Positions 23,443-32,001 are shown, numbered from the stretch's first letter. The stretch is 38,139 nt of DNA from Betaproteobacteria bacterium (GCA_020354125.1 CP070643.1:297576-335714), one strand, 5' to 3'. Numbers and translations are program-made. Notes: generated by a model from the sequence alone, not told the origin.

Positions 23443-24459
23443 TCAGTAGACAATGTCGGCGCGCCGGTTTTGCCGCCAACTTTCCTCGTCGTGACCAAAG
23501 GCAACCGGCTTCTCGGAACCAAAGCTGACGGTTTCGATGCGGTAGCCTTCGACACCCAGAAGCTCAAGAGCACGCTTCACTGTCAGTGCGCGTCGTTGTC
23601 CCAGCGCAATGTTGTATTCACGGCTGCCCCGCTCGTCGCAGTTGCCCTGAATCTCGACTCTCATACCGGGGTTTGCTTTGAGGAATTCGGCATGCGCGAA
23701 CAGGACCGATTCGGACTGCCGGTCCAACGAAGCCTGGTCATAGCCAAAATAGATACTGTTGTCAGATGGCATGCCGAGCAAATCCGCAGTGTCCCTGGTC
23801 GGCGCCGGCTGCTCGCGCACCCGAGCCACGACCGTCTCTTCTTGTGGCGTCGAAACCATATCGTCAGTGGATGAGTCGGTTGAAGCGAGCGTTTCACTAG
23901 TGGTGTAATCCCGCTGTTCTTCTTCAGCGCGGATGCGCTCCAACTCGGACTCGGTCGCCGCAAGCTCCTGACGCAAGCGCTCAATCTCGGCGTCAGTCTC
24001 GTCTACTGCCTGGACTTCACGCGCCTCATCGATTTCGTAGCGTTGGATCGGGAACTCTTCAACGGGTTCGATCTCTGGTTGCTGCGCCGAGGCCGTAGCC
24101 GCAACGTCCTCGGTTGCGTCTATGTCATAGCTCTCGATCGGGTACTGCTCGACAGCCAGAGATTCCTCCGCAGCGCTGGTAGCAGCATCGTCGCCGGCGT
24201 CCATCATTTCTTCTGGCGCCGCAGTCGACTCCTGTTGCACTTCCGAGATGGCTGGCGTGGTCACTTCGAACTGCATCGGCTCTTCGACTGTTTCTGCGAC
24301 ATCCTCGCCAGTCTCTTCGGTGGCAGGCTCCGTGCTTCCTATCGAGGAGTCCTCTATGACAGCCTCCGAGCCCGTGTCGGTGGTGGCGCACGCTGCAAGC
24401 CCCCCGACCATCATCATGACCAACAGAAAGTTCAAATAACGTCTTAGCAAGAAAAACAT
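23443..24459 (-). CDS. Pal/OmpA-like peptidoglycan-associated lipoprotein with long acidic linker
   Basis: A 338-residue outer-membrane lipoprotein. The signal is MFFLLRRYLNFLLVMMMVGGLAAC with lipidated Cys24. Residues about 25-220 are an acidic, probably disordered linker with a short coiled coil (DAEIERLRQELAATESELERIRAEEE) and a duplicated motif (VEQYPIESYDID and VEEFPIQRYEID, 30 residues apart). The C-terminal OmpA domain (SIYFGYDQASLDRQSE, GNCDERGSREYNIALGQRRA, WRQNRRADIVY) binds peptidoglycan through the conserved Asp and Arg. True Pal is about 170 residues, so this one is twice as long because of the linker. No tolB is adjacent. The start at 24459 has a GGAAGG site nine bases upstream. 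Confidence 0.88.
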   Translation of the reverse strand: MFFLLRRYLNFLLVMMMVGGLAACATTDTGSEAVIEDSSIGSTEPATEETGEDVAETVEEPMQFEVTTPAISEVQQESTAAPEEMMDAGDDAATSAAEESLAVEQYPIESYDIDATEDVAATASAQQPEIEPVEEFPIQRYEIDEAREVQAVDETDAEIERLRQELAATESELERIRAEEEQRDYTTSETLASTDSSTDDMVSTPQEETVVARVREQPAPTRDTADLLGMPSDNSIYFGYDQASLDRQSESVLFAHAEFLKANPGMRVEIQGNCDERGSREYNIALGQRRALTVKRALELLGVEGYRIETVSFGSEKPVAFGHDEESWRQNRRADIVY

Positions 24460-24911
24460 AATCACTACCTTCCGGAAATATTGTGTTTCAGCCACAGGCA
24501 AACCATCTGGCAGCCCGACAGATCCACTGTTCTGGAATCATCACGACCAGACACAACAACGCATACCGCCAAAACAACGGGAATACAAAATATGAAGGTG
24601 CCGCTTTCTGCGACAACAGCCGACGACGGCGAGTTCAAACGCGTGGCACGGTCCGCACAGTGTCGCCTTTCGGCGACGACCCGTTGCCAGCGCCTCTTTA
24701 CCAAACTGCTTCGTTACCAAATCGTCTCGTTGCAGAATCGCTATGTCGCCACTTTGTGCGTGCCGTTACGGCACCCGGCACACAGGAAAGTCATATTGTA
24801 ACGCCGCACAAATTATTTATTCCAGTTTTGGAATAGCCGATTCGCCAACCTGCCTATGATTCCCACCAAGACCGGTTGGCCCGTCAACACCGCAGCAGCT
24901 AGAATCTTCGA
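24460..24911. other. 452-bp intergenic region between divergent genes
   Basis: This gap separates the minus-strand Pal-like gene from a plus-strand small gene. It contains a palindrome, GTGCCG-TTA-CGGCAC at 24760-24774, and an AT-richer stretch near 24795-24830 that could hold the rightward promoter. Open frames here have no protein-like composition and no ribosome site that I would trust. Confidence 0.4.
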
Positions 24912-25154
24912 ATGACTGCGCCCAGCCAGATGATCAAATTCGCCCTTAGGATCCGTACTCGTAGCGGTCTGCCGGTCGACAACCTGGTTATTCACGCACG
25001 GGATCGCAGCGAGGCAGAGCGGCGTATCACCCAGATGTATCTGCACTGCGAAATTCTCGAGTGCAAGGAAATTCATCCTCCCGTTCGTGAGGATGACATG
25101 AACTTCGAGAACATTATTTCCATCATCTCGCGCACTCCTGACGACGAAGTCTAG
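24912..25154 (+). CDS. Small conserved-looking protein, function unknown
   Basis: An 80-residue soluble protein that I do not recognise. The core reads MIKFALRIRTRSGLPVDNLVIHARDRSEAERRITQMYLHCEILECKEI, a pattern of alternating strands and a charged helix that looks like a real fold and not a shadow frame. Two cysteines are near the C-terminal third. It has no signal peptide or membrane segment. Translation may begin at the second ATG (24930); neither start has a good ribosome site. It converges on parA with only 34 bp between stops. Its genuineness rests on composition and on the lack of any competing frame. Confidence 0.55.
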   Translation: MTAPSQMIKFALRIRTRSGLPVDNLVIHARDRSEAERRITQMYLHCEILECKEIHPPVREDDMNFENIISIISRTPDDEV

Positions 25155-25188
25155 CGATCCGCTCGCAGACACCCGGCGAAAACGGTAG

Positions 25189-26013
25189 TCAGGTTATAGA
25201 ACCGTCGGCAGAGTAACCGTCGCTAGCCGTTCCAGGCAGCGACTCGCGGTTCTCAATGAAACCGGTGGCCACCAGTTCGTGCAGCAGCGCGTCATAGTCG
25301 ACCGCACCACGACTGCCTGGCGAGTGCGAAAAAACGTCCTTTTCGGCCGCCGGACTTTCCGCGACCGCGACATTCTCGGAAATGCGGGTCGAGCACACTT
25401 CCTCACCGTAGCGCTCCTTGAGTGAATCGAATATCTCGTGAGACATCTTGCGCCGAGAATCGAAACGTGTGACTACATAGCGCCGTACCACGCGCCGCTT
25501 GAGGACGTGCTCCAGCGCCTTGAGCGTCTTTTCAACTGCGATAACGCCCTGAAGCGCCAGATAGTCGGTCGATACCGGAATCAGCACCCGGTCGGAAGCG
25601 AAAATCGCTGAAAGACTGAGGATGCCAAGCATTGGGCAGCAGTCAATCAGGATGGGCCGACCGGTGTTGAGGTTTTCCTTGACGATGCCCAGGTTGAGGC
25701 GATTCAGAACGTTTGGGCCCTTGCCGAATTTGGTATCGACTTTGGACAGTTCGAAATGGGCTGGAATCGCCAGCCAACCACCGTGCGCCGGGCGAATAAG
25801 CTGGGTGAGCGGCTTGACCTGGTCAAAGAAGCTGTAAACAGAGTCGTCGGGATTGCTCACCCGCACCCCACAGACATGGGATAGGTGCGCCTGGGGATCC
25901 AGGTCGATCGACAGGGGGTTATAGCCGCCCCGCGCCAGTGCAGCGGACAGATTAAGCGATGTCGTGGTTTTTCCAACGCCGCCTTTCTGGTTAAAAATCG
26001 CGATCTTGGCCAT
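25189..26013 (-). CDS. Orphan ParA-family ATPase
   Basis: A 274-residue P-loop ATPase of the ParA/MinD superfamily. The deviant Walker A is KGGVGKTTT at residues 8-16 with the signature lysine, switch I follows in SIDLDPQAHLSHVCG and Walker B is PILIDCCPMLG. These proteins usually position DNA or large protein clusters on the nucleoid. The chromosomal parA is normally next to parB; no parB, MinE-like or chemotaxis gene is adjacent here, so the cargo is unknown. The ATG at 26011-26013 is preferred to an upstream TTG. The last codons contain a weak 15-bp duplication (DGYS/DGSI). Confidence 0.88.
   Translation of the reverse strand: MAKIAIFNQKGGVGKTTTSLNLSAALARGGYNPLSIDLDPQAHLSHVCGVRVSNPDDSVYSFFDQVKPLTQLIRPAHGGWLAIPAHFELSKVDTKFGKGPNVLNRLNLGIVKENLNTGRPILIDCCPMLGILSLSAIFASDRVLIPVSTDYLALQGVIAVEKTLKALEHVLKRRVVRRYVVTRFDSRRKMSHEIFDSLKERYGEEVCSTRISENVAVAESPAAEKDVFSHSPGSRGAVDYDALLHELVATGFIENRESLPGTASDGYSADGSIT
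25200..25229. repeat. Weak 15-bp duplication at the parA 3' end
   Basis: AACCGTCG occurs at 25200 and again at 25215, 15 bp apart, within the last dozen codons of the minus-strand gene. Only eight bases match well, so chance cannot be excluded, but the position fits the other arrays. Confidence 0.35.
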
Positions 26014-26109
26014 GTGCCGCAAGCAATCTCATCCTCGAGTGACGCGCCAGATCAAAATAGCGCAAATGCATCCCGAAATCGACACCTATTGCCCGCTCCT
26101 GAGGCTGTT

Positions 26110-27615
26110 CTAGCCCTTCCCATGCGAAGCGTGTGCCCACCCACGCGAGCGCATCACGGCTTCGCGCCACGCTGACCTGAGACCGTCGGCCTGGGCGACG
26201 GACATTTCGGGCTCAAAACGCCGCTCGAGCTGCCAGTGCTGCTCGAGCGCAGCCTCGTCGGCCCAGTATCCAACGGCGAGCCCCGCCAGGTAGGCAGCAC
26301 CAAGAGCGGTGCTCTCGTAGTTCTCTGGCCGTAACACCGGCACACCCAGCATGTCGGCCTGAAACTGCATCAACAGGTCGCTCTGGCTGGCACCACCATC
26401 GACCCGCAACTCGGTCACGCTGATCCCGGAGTCCGATCGCATCGCCTGCAGTACATCTGCGGTTTGAAAAGCGATCGATTCGAGCGCGGCCCGCGCCAGG
26501 TGGCCGGCGCGACTCCCTCCGGTCAAACCGGTGACCGTGCCCCGGGCAAACGGATCCCAGTGCGGTGCTCCCAGTCCGGCAAAAGCCGGGACGAAGTAAA
26601 CGCCGCCGTTGTCATCAACACTTGCTGCCAGCTCATTGACCTGGCTCGACGACTGAATAATCTTCAGCCCATCGCGCAGCCACTGCACCACGCCGCCGGC
26701 GACAAAAACGCTGCCCTCGAGGGCATAGTCAAGACGTTCGCCAATCTTCCAGGCAACAGTCGTCAGCAGCCGCGATTTCGACTCTACCGGGCGCTCCCCA
26801 GTCTGCATCAGCATGAATCCACCGGTGCCATAGGTACTCTTGACCATGCCGGTCCTGACGCATTGCTGGCCAAACAATGCTGCCTGCTGATCACCGCCAA
26901 TGCCGGCAATGGGGATCGATGCGCCGAGCACCGACTCGACGGTTTCAGCGCAGACACCCGCTGAATCCACCACATTTGGCAGCATCGAACGGGGGATACG
27001 CAGCAGCTGCAACAACTTTTCGTCCCAGTCACGCGTGTGAATATTGAACAGCAGCGTGCGGGAGGCATTAGTCACGTCGGTAGCATGGACTTTCCCACCA
27101 GTCAGATTCCAGATTAGCCACGCATCCACTGTTCCAAAGGCGAGTTGCCCCGCTTCGGCGCGGCCGCGCGCCCCTTCGACATGGTCGAGCAACCACCTCA
27201 ATTTGGTACCCGAGAAGTATGGATCGATCAGCAGCCCGGTGCGGCCTGTGATCAGCGGCTCCACGCCCTGACTGCGCAGCTGGTCACAGATCTTTGCGGT
27301 ACGCCGGTCCTGCCAGACGATGGCGTTGTGTAATGGCTCACCGGTGGTCCGATCCCACATCAGCGTCGTTTCACGCTGATTGGTAATGCCAATGGCGGCG
27401 ACGTCCGCTGCGGTTAACTCGGCCGCCTCAAGCGCTGCGCGAGCGGTCGTTAGTTGGGTTGACCAGATCTCACGCGGATCCTGCTCGACCCAGCCCGTCT
27501 TCGGGTAGTGCATGGTCAGTTCCTGCTGCCCGACGCCAAGTATCTGCGCGTCCTCGTTGATCACGATGGCGCGAGAACTGGTTGTACCCTGGTCCAGTGC
27601 GAGCAAAACCTTCAT
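26110..27615 (-). CDS. glpK: Glycerol kinase
   Basis: A 501-residue FGGY-family kinase that phosphorylates glycerol to glycerol 3-phosphate in the cytoplasm. The phosphate-binding DQGTTSSRA motif is at residues 8-16. Glycerol-binding segments [15 protein letters not shown] and [13 protein letters not shown] are intact. The C-terminal FGGY signature is represented by [29 protein letters not shown]. The length is normal for GlpK. No glpF, glpD or glpR is adjacent, so glycerol uptake and oxidation genes must be elsewhere. It ends 97 bp before parA on the same strand. Confidence 0.96.
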   Translation of the reverse strand: MKVLLALDQGTTSSRAIVINEDAQILGVGQQELTMHYPKTGWVEQDPREIWSTQLTTARAALEAAELTAADVAAIGITNQRETTLMWDRTTGEPLHNAIVWQDRRTAKICDQLRSQGVEPLITGRTGLLIDPYFSGTKLRWLLDHVEGARGRAEAGQLAFGTVDAWLIWNLTGGKVHATDVTNASRTLLFNIHTRDWDEKLLQLLRIPRSMLPNVVDSAGVCAETVESVLGASIPIAGIGGDQQAALFGQQCVRTGMVKSTYGTGGFMLMQTGERPVESKSRLLTTVAWKIGERLDYALEGSVFVAGGVVQWLRDGLKIIQSSSQVNELAASVDDNGGVYFVPAFAGLGAPHWDPFARGTVTGLTGGSRAGHLARAALESIAFQTADVLQAMRSDSGISVTELRVDGGASQSDLLMQFQADMLGVPVLRPENYESTALGAAYLAGLAVGYWADEAALEQHWQLERRFEPEMSVAQADGLRSAWREAVMRSRGWAHASHGKG

Positions 27616-28122
27616 GGCGTGACAGAGGCCTGTACTAAGATTGCGCGAGGGTCGTCAGTCCGAAGGATATCCTTGTCGGTTCGTCTGGCCCAGTATTTAT
27701 CGAACCGGTACTTCTCGAAGCCTGGTCTCAATAGAACCGATGTGCGCATGCTACGGTGATCAAGCATCTTGCCTGAACCACCCGCTGCTCAAATGCATCT
27801 GGCGACCACCGTGGACAGGCATACCTTGCTCTTCCCTGCACTTCCACCCGAAGCAACCAGGATCCACGGGTCCGACCGCGTGAATCGGGCAGAGTTGCAG
27901 GGCATGGCGTCTATGCACGCAATTGTTGCGCCCGGCCTGCCCTGGTCAGGACGCCTTGCGCGGACCCGAACACGCCAAACCCGGTTCGATGCGAGTGGCA
28001 AATGTGGTGACAGGCCTGCTTGCATTACACTGGGCGCATTCTCGGGCGCTGGCTGCTTCCGCAGGTGAAGTAAGGCTCAGCGGCCGCAATGATAAAAAGC
28101 ACGGCTATCTCACGAAAAGCAC
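27616..28122. other. 507-bp intergenic region with decayed-looking sequence
   Basis: This gap lies between divergent glpK and the thioesterase gene and should contain both promoters. Close to glpK, GAA-type units recur at 27702, 27717 and 27734 (spacing 15 and 17), in the style of the other gene-end arrays. From about 27770 to 28060 the sequence has coding-like GC content but no frame with a recognisable motif, so it may be remains of a lost gene. I found no RNA gene here. Confidence 0.4.
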
Positions 28123-28557
28123 ATGTCTCGCCCACAACCACAAACACGTGAACAGTACCGGCATTTTCAGGTGATTCCGACACGCTGGATAGACAACGAT
28201 GTGTACCTGCATGTGAACAACGTTGTCTACTACTCGTTCTTCGATACTGCGGTCAATCAGTATCTCATCGAGCAAGGCGTCCTCGATATCGAACGCAGCG
28301 ACATCATCGGCCTCGTTGTCGAGACAAAATGCAATTACTTCACACCGATCACGTTTCCCGACCTGGTGCACGCCGGGCTGTGTGTAGAGAAGCTTGGCAA
28401 CAGCAGCGTGCGCTACGGCATAGGCCTGTTTCGCAATGACGATGATAGTGCCGCGGCCCAGGGGCATTTCGTTCACGTCTACGTCGATCGCACCACGCGC
28501 AAGGCCGCAGCCGTTCCTACCGATATGCGCGCTGCCCTCGAACGCATTCTCATCTAA
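28123..28557 (+). CDS. Acyl-CoA thioesterase, 4HBT (FadM/YbgC) type
   Basis: A 144-residue hotdog-fold thioesterase that hydrolyses acyl-CoA to free acid and CoA. The 4-hydroxybenzoyl-CoA-thioesterase signature is TRWIDNDVYLHVNNVVYYSFFDTAVNQY, with the putative catalytic Asp24 and His30. The rest, VVETKCNYFTPITFPDLVHAGL and VEKLGNSSVRYGIGLF, are the hotdog strands. Most relatives have a glycine before the HVNN histidine, whereas this one has leucine. Cytoplasmic, probably a homotetramer or dimer of dimers as in the family. It lies alone, upstream of the DUF1800 gene by 186 bp with hairpins between. Confidence 0.9.
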   Translation: MSRPQPQTREQYRHFQVIPTRWIDNDVYLHVNNVVYYSFFDTAVNQYLIEQGVLDIERSDIIGLVVETKCNYFTPITFPDLVHAGLCVEKLGNSSVRYGIGLFRNDDDSAAAQGHFVHVYVDRTTRKAAAVPTDMRAALERILI

Positions 28558-28654
28558 GGACACTAGGGTGGCCAATTCATGAAAATCCTGACACAGGCCG
28601 CGAGCCGGAAAATGTAAAATTTTGTATCGTGGTGTAGTTGGTGTCGGGCGCCGC

Positions 28655-28682
28655 GCTAGCCGGCGCCGGAAAATCCAGCACT
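28655..28682. terminator. Hairpin between the thioesterase and DUF1800 genes
   Basis: GGCGCCG and CGGCGCC, separated by CGCTAGC, form a seven-base stem about 100 bp behind the thioesterase stop. The following sequence (GAAAATCC) has no T run, so termination is uncertain. Boundaries are approximate. Confidence 0.35.
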
Positions 28683-28705
28683 GCATACAGCGGTGTGCTA
28701 ATAAA

Positions 28706-28723
28706 GCCGCCCTGCAGGGCGGC
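28706..28723. promoter_or_regulatory. Perfect 18-bp palindrome ahead of the DUF1800 ribosome site
   Basis: GCCGCCCTGCAGGGCGGC is a perfect palindrome that ends about 8 bp before the GGAGTGAGG ribosome site of the DUF1800 gene. It could fold as a leader hairpin or be an operator. There is no T run behind it. Confidence 0.5.
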
Positions 28724-28743
28724 AGTATCTGTGGAGTGAGGCA

Positions 28744-30570
28744 ATGACAGCGAGTCGTGGATTCACACTGAAACTCTGGCTAGTTGTACTGCTGTGCGTC
28801 GCGTCGCCGGCGATCGCGGCCGCACCGGGTGCGGGTCCCGATGCATGGACCGGGGATCTAACCCCGCTTTCGGCATCAGACTGGAATCGGGCACGCGCCG
28901 CGCATCTGCTCGAGCGCGCCGGTTTCGGCGGGACGCCGGAAGAGATCGACCGGCTGGCGGCAATGACGCCAGACGAAGCAGTACGTCATCTCGTCTATCA
29001 CAAGAATGTATCCAACCCATTGCCCGAATTCGATCATTCCGGTGTGCACGATCCAGGAATCGAGCCGTTCCCGCCGTCGCGGCCGGCTGCAACCAAACTC
29101 GCCGCGGAAAACGGGGAAGCGATTGGCGTCAAGGTCAAGCCAAGCGGCAACCGCAGAATACAACCCGTCGTAGACCGGTTTTTCTATTGGCTCCGAGCCA
29201 GCATGCTCGAATCGCATCGCGTTGCGTACTGGTGGGGCGACCGGATGCTAACTACCAATTGTCCCCTCGAAGAGAAGATGGTGCTGTTCTGGCACGGCCA
29301 CTTCGCAACCAGCGAAGACAAAGTGCGCGATTACCGCAAGATGCTCAAACAAAACGAGCTGTTTCGCGACAAGGGCACCGGTAACTTTCGCGATCTACTG
29401 ATCAGCGTGTCGCAGGATCCGGCCATGCTGGCGTTCCTCGACGCCGGAGTTAACGTCAAGGGTTCTCCCAACGAGAACTTCGCGCGCGAAATCATGGAAC
29501 TGTTCACCATGGGAGTGGGCCACTACTCCGAGAACGACATCCGGGAGGCGGCCCGCGCGTTCACCGGTTGGAACTTTGTCGATTTGAAGTTCGTCGTCAG
29601 ACAGGATCAGCACGACCAAAGCAGCAAAACGGTGCTCGGGCAAACCGGCAACTTCGATGGCGTGCAAGTCATCGATATTATTCTCGCCCAACCGGTGACG
29701 GCAGAGTACATAGCCGGGAAGATGTATCGCTACTTCGTGCGCGAAGATCTCTCACCGCAGCTGCAAGCAAAACTTGGCGACGAGTTGCGTGGCGCCAACT
29801 ATGAAATTGCCCCGTTCCTGTACACGATGTTCCTGTCGCGCGATTTCTACGCCCCGCCATCGGTGGGCACACGCATCAAGCCGCCAACTGAATTGGTCAT
29901 TTCGACCTACAAGAAAATGGGACTCAAAGAGGTCCCGGGCGTGCCCGACTTCAACATCGTCACCGCAACGCTCGGACAACGATTGCTGTTCCCTCCCACA
30001 GTGGCCGGGTGGGCACAAGGGAAAAGCTGGGTGACGCCCGGATTGTTGTTGGCACGAGGCAATTTTGTGTATGACACAGTGTTCCCGGATATCAATTTCG
30101 TTCCGCCCGACCGCCACCCAACCGACAATTACCAGATCGGCTCGGTCGCCGACATGCTTGCGCTGGGCGCGGACGTTCACACCGCAACGCAGCCACCGGG
30201 GCGGTATACCTCATCAGTGTCAAACAGCATGGTTGACCGCGACGAGGCTTTCAACACCCGCCTCGGAAGTTATCGCGGCTGGCGCATGGCGATCGAGAAG
30301 GTCAAACCGATTCCGCGCTCTACTGCGCAACTTGATCTTTCGGCAATGATACGCAGTGCCGATTGCAATACCGCAAAGCAGGCCGTCGATTATCTGCTCG
30401 CGCGTTTCCTATCAGTGCCAATGGATACCAAGACGCGCAGTGCATTGACCGCCTACCTGGAAGGTGAACTTGGCGGCAGCGACCTGCACCAAGCAGACAG
30501 CTATATGGAAGAACCGTTGCGCGGAACCCTGCACCTTATTCTTTCCCTGCCCGACTACCAGCTCGGTTAA
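28744..30570 (+). CDS. DUF1800 domain-containing secreted protein
   Basis: A 608-residue DUF1800 protein. It starts with a Sec signal (hydrophobic core LWLVVLLCVASPAIA, cleavage near AIA-A, about residue 26). The domain opens with ARAAHLLERAGFGGTPEEIDRL. It continues with MVLFWHGHFATSEDKV, LLISVSQDPAMLAFLDAG, the very conserved PNENFAREIMELFTMGVGHYSENDIREAARAFTGW, and PPTVAGWAQGKSWVTPG. The function of the family is unknown. It is nearly always followed by a DUF1501 gene, as here, only 9 bp downstream. A GGAGTGAGG site precedes the ATG. Confidence 0.93.
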   Translation: MTASRGFTLKLWLVVLLCVASPAIAAAPGAGPDAWTGDLTPLSASDWNRARAAHLLERAGFGGTPEEIDRLAAMTPDEAVRHLVYHKNVSNPLPEFDHSGVHDPGIEPFPPSRPAATKLAAENGEAIGVKVKPSGNRRIQPVVDRFFYWLRASMLESHRVAYWWGDRMLTTNCPLEEKMVLFWHGHFATSEDKVRDYRKMLKQNELFRDKGTGNFRDLLISVSQDPAMLAFLDAGVNVKGSPNENFAREIMELFTMGVGHYSENDIREAARAFTGWNFVDLKFVVRQDQHDQSSKTVLGQTGNFDGVQVIDIILAQPVTAEYIAGKMYRYFVREDLSPQLQAKLGDELRGANYEIAPFLYTMFLSRDFYAPPSVGTRIKPPTELVISTYKKMGLKEVPGVPDFNIVTATLGQRLLFPPTVAGWAQGKSWVTPGLLLARGNFVYDTVFPDINFVPPDRHPTDNYQIGSVADMLALGADVHTATQPPGRYTSSVSNSMVDRDEAFNTRLGSYRGWRMAIEKVKPIPRSTAQLDLSAMIRSADCNTAKQAVDYLLARFLSVPMDTKTRSALTAYLEGELGGSDLHQADSYMEEPLRGTLHLILSLPDYQLG

Positions 30571-30579
30571 GGAGGCGAC

Positions 30580-31821
30580 ATGAAACTGGCAAAGAACACG
30601 AACTATTCACAACGCCGCAGGAGTCTGCTCAAGGCCGGCAGTTATGGCATGGCGCTGGGCGCAATGCAGGCGAGCGGCTTTGCCCCGTTGCTCTCCAACG
30701 CCGCGGCGGCGACCGGTGCAAAGGGTTCGAACAAGATACTCGTGGTGTTCGAACTCTCAGGCGGCAATGACGGATTGAACACGCTGGTGCCATACAGCGA
30801 TGACGCCTATTACCGGCTTCGTCCCAATCTCGGCATTCGCGAAAACAAGTTGCGCAAGATTGACGAGAACTTTGGCTTCAATCCTGATATGGCGGGTCTC
30901 GAGCGCCTCTACCAAGACGGAAAGGTGGCAGTCATCCACGGCTGCGGTTATGCACAACCTTCCTTCTCGCACTTCACGTCAATGGCGTACTGGCATACCG
31001 CCGCGCCGAATAGTGGTGAGCAACTCGGCTGGATCGGTCGGCTCGCCGACGCCATCGACCCGCAGGTGACACCGAATTACATCGTCAACGTTGACGAAGC
31101 CCAGTCGCTCGCAGTAGTCGCGCGAGACCACGTCCCGGTGGTATTTGATGATCCCGAGCAATTTGGCCGTAAGGGGCTGTTTCAGGCGCGCGAAATGCTC
31201 GAGGGCAGCAGAACGCCGTCGCGAGACGCGAACGACGCGCAGCGCTATCTGCTCAAGCTCTCGCGTAGCGCGCAGCAAGCTTCGGAACAGGTGCGCGAGG
31301 CTTGCGGCAGCTACCAGACACCGGTTGATTACGGTATCGCTCCGCTCGACTTGCGGAAAATTGCCGCCCTTATCAACGCCGGCATGGAAACGCGGCTGTA
31401 TTACACGTCGTTCCGCCACAATGCCTTCGACACCCATGTGCAGCAACCCAACTTGCACCAGCGCCTGCTGACCTATTACTCGGATGCCGTGACCGGGTTC
31501 TTCACCGATCTTGAACGCATCGGCCGCGCCGACGACGTTGTGATGCTGGTGTTCTCAGAGTTCGGTAGACGCGCTGCGGAAAACACCAACCTCGGAACGG
31601 ACCACGGTACAGCCAATCACATGTACCTCATTGGCAATTCGGTTCGCGGTGGCCATTACGGCAAACCGCCAAGCCTCACGGAACTCGACGAAGGCGGTAA
31701 CCTGATCTACACAACCGATTTCCGGCGGGTCTACGCCACGGCAATCAGTGGCTGGCTGGGGTACGAAGACACCGCACCGCTTTTGCGCGGGAAATTTGAA
31801 CCTTTCCCGGTATTTTCCTGA
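30580..31821 (+). CDS. DUF1501 domain-containing Tat-exported protein
   Basis: A 413-residue DUF1501 protein, related to the alkaline-phosphatase/sulfatase fold. The N-terminus is a twin-arginine signal (SQRRRSLLKAG, then a moderately hydrophobic core ending SNAAAA). Domain marks are ILVVFELSGGNDGLNTLVPY, FSHFTSMAYWHTA, SFRHNAFDTHVQQPNLHQRLL, VVMLVFSEFGRRAAENTNLGTDHGTANHMYLIGNSVRGG, which hold the likely metal-binding Asp and His residues. It is translated from an AGGAGG site overlapping the end of the DUF1800 gene, so the two proteins are made together. Tat export of one and Sec export of the other implies that this partner folds, perhaps with a cofactor, before export. Confidence 0.93.
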   Translation: MKLAKNTNYSQRRRSLLKAGSYGMALGAMQASGFAPLLSNAAAATGAKGSNKILVVFELSGGNDGLNTLVPYSDDAYYRLRPNLGIRENKLRKIDENFGFNPDMAGLERLYQDGKVAVIHGCGYAQPSFSHFTSMAYWHTAAPNSGEQLGWIGRLADAIDPQVTPNYIVNVDEAQSLAVVARDHVPVVFDDPEQFGRKGLFQAREMLEGSRTPSRDANDAQRYLLKLSRSAQQASEQVREACGSYQTPVDYGIAPLDLRKIAALINAGMETRLYYTSFRHNAFDTHVQQPNLHQRLLTYYSDAVTGFFTDLERIGRADDVVMLVFSEFGRRAAENTNLGTDHGTANHMYLIGNSVRGGHYGKPPSLTELDEGGNLIYTTDFRRVYATAISGWLGYEDTAPLLRGKFEPFPVFS

Positions 31822-31840
31822 ACGCTGACGCGTTAAAAGC

Positions 31841-31881
31841 AAAAGCGCTCACCGCGGGGACTCTGAGGACGCAGAGGAAAA
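31841..31881 (-). repeat. CTCTGCGTCCTC-type repeat, inverted copy 1
   Basis: The minus strand reads CCTCTGCGTCCTCAGAGTCC followed by CCGCGGTGAGCG. This resembles copy 2 at 32031-32092 (CTCCGCATCCTCAGCGGTGAG) in reverse orientation. Both are in the gap between the DUF1501 gene and the aldo/keto reductase gene. Confidence 0.55.
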
Positions 31882-31970
31882 TCAAAAACGAATAGCCTCG
31901 CAATACAGATCAAGTAAGTTGGACAGATCAGGCAGCCTGTAGAAAACAATACATTTCTCGACTCGAGGTA

Positions 31971-32001
31971 AGAAAAAACGGCTCGAATGAATCCGAGCCG
32001 T
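31971..32001 (-). terminator. Rho-independent terminator of the aldo/keto reductase gene
   Basis: Stem ACGGCTCG/CGAGCCGT (about 31978-31985 and 31994-32001). On the minus strand it is followed by TTTTTTCTT. It lies 100 bp past the reductase stop codon, behind the second CTCTGCG-type repeat. Confidence 0.85.

Noticed and set aside
24481..24836. Open frames in the gap upstream of the Pal-like gene
   Set aside because: Composition is not protein-like, there is no ribosome site, and the frames contain a palindrome and probable promoter sequence.
27769..28068. 99-residue plus-strand frame upstream of the thioesterase
   Set aside because: No motif, no ribosome site, and an equally long frame on the other strand; kept only as a possible relic.
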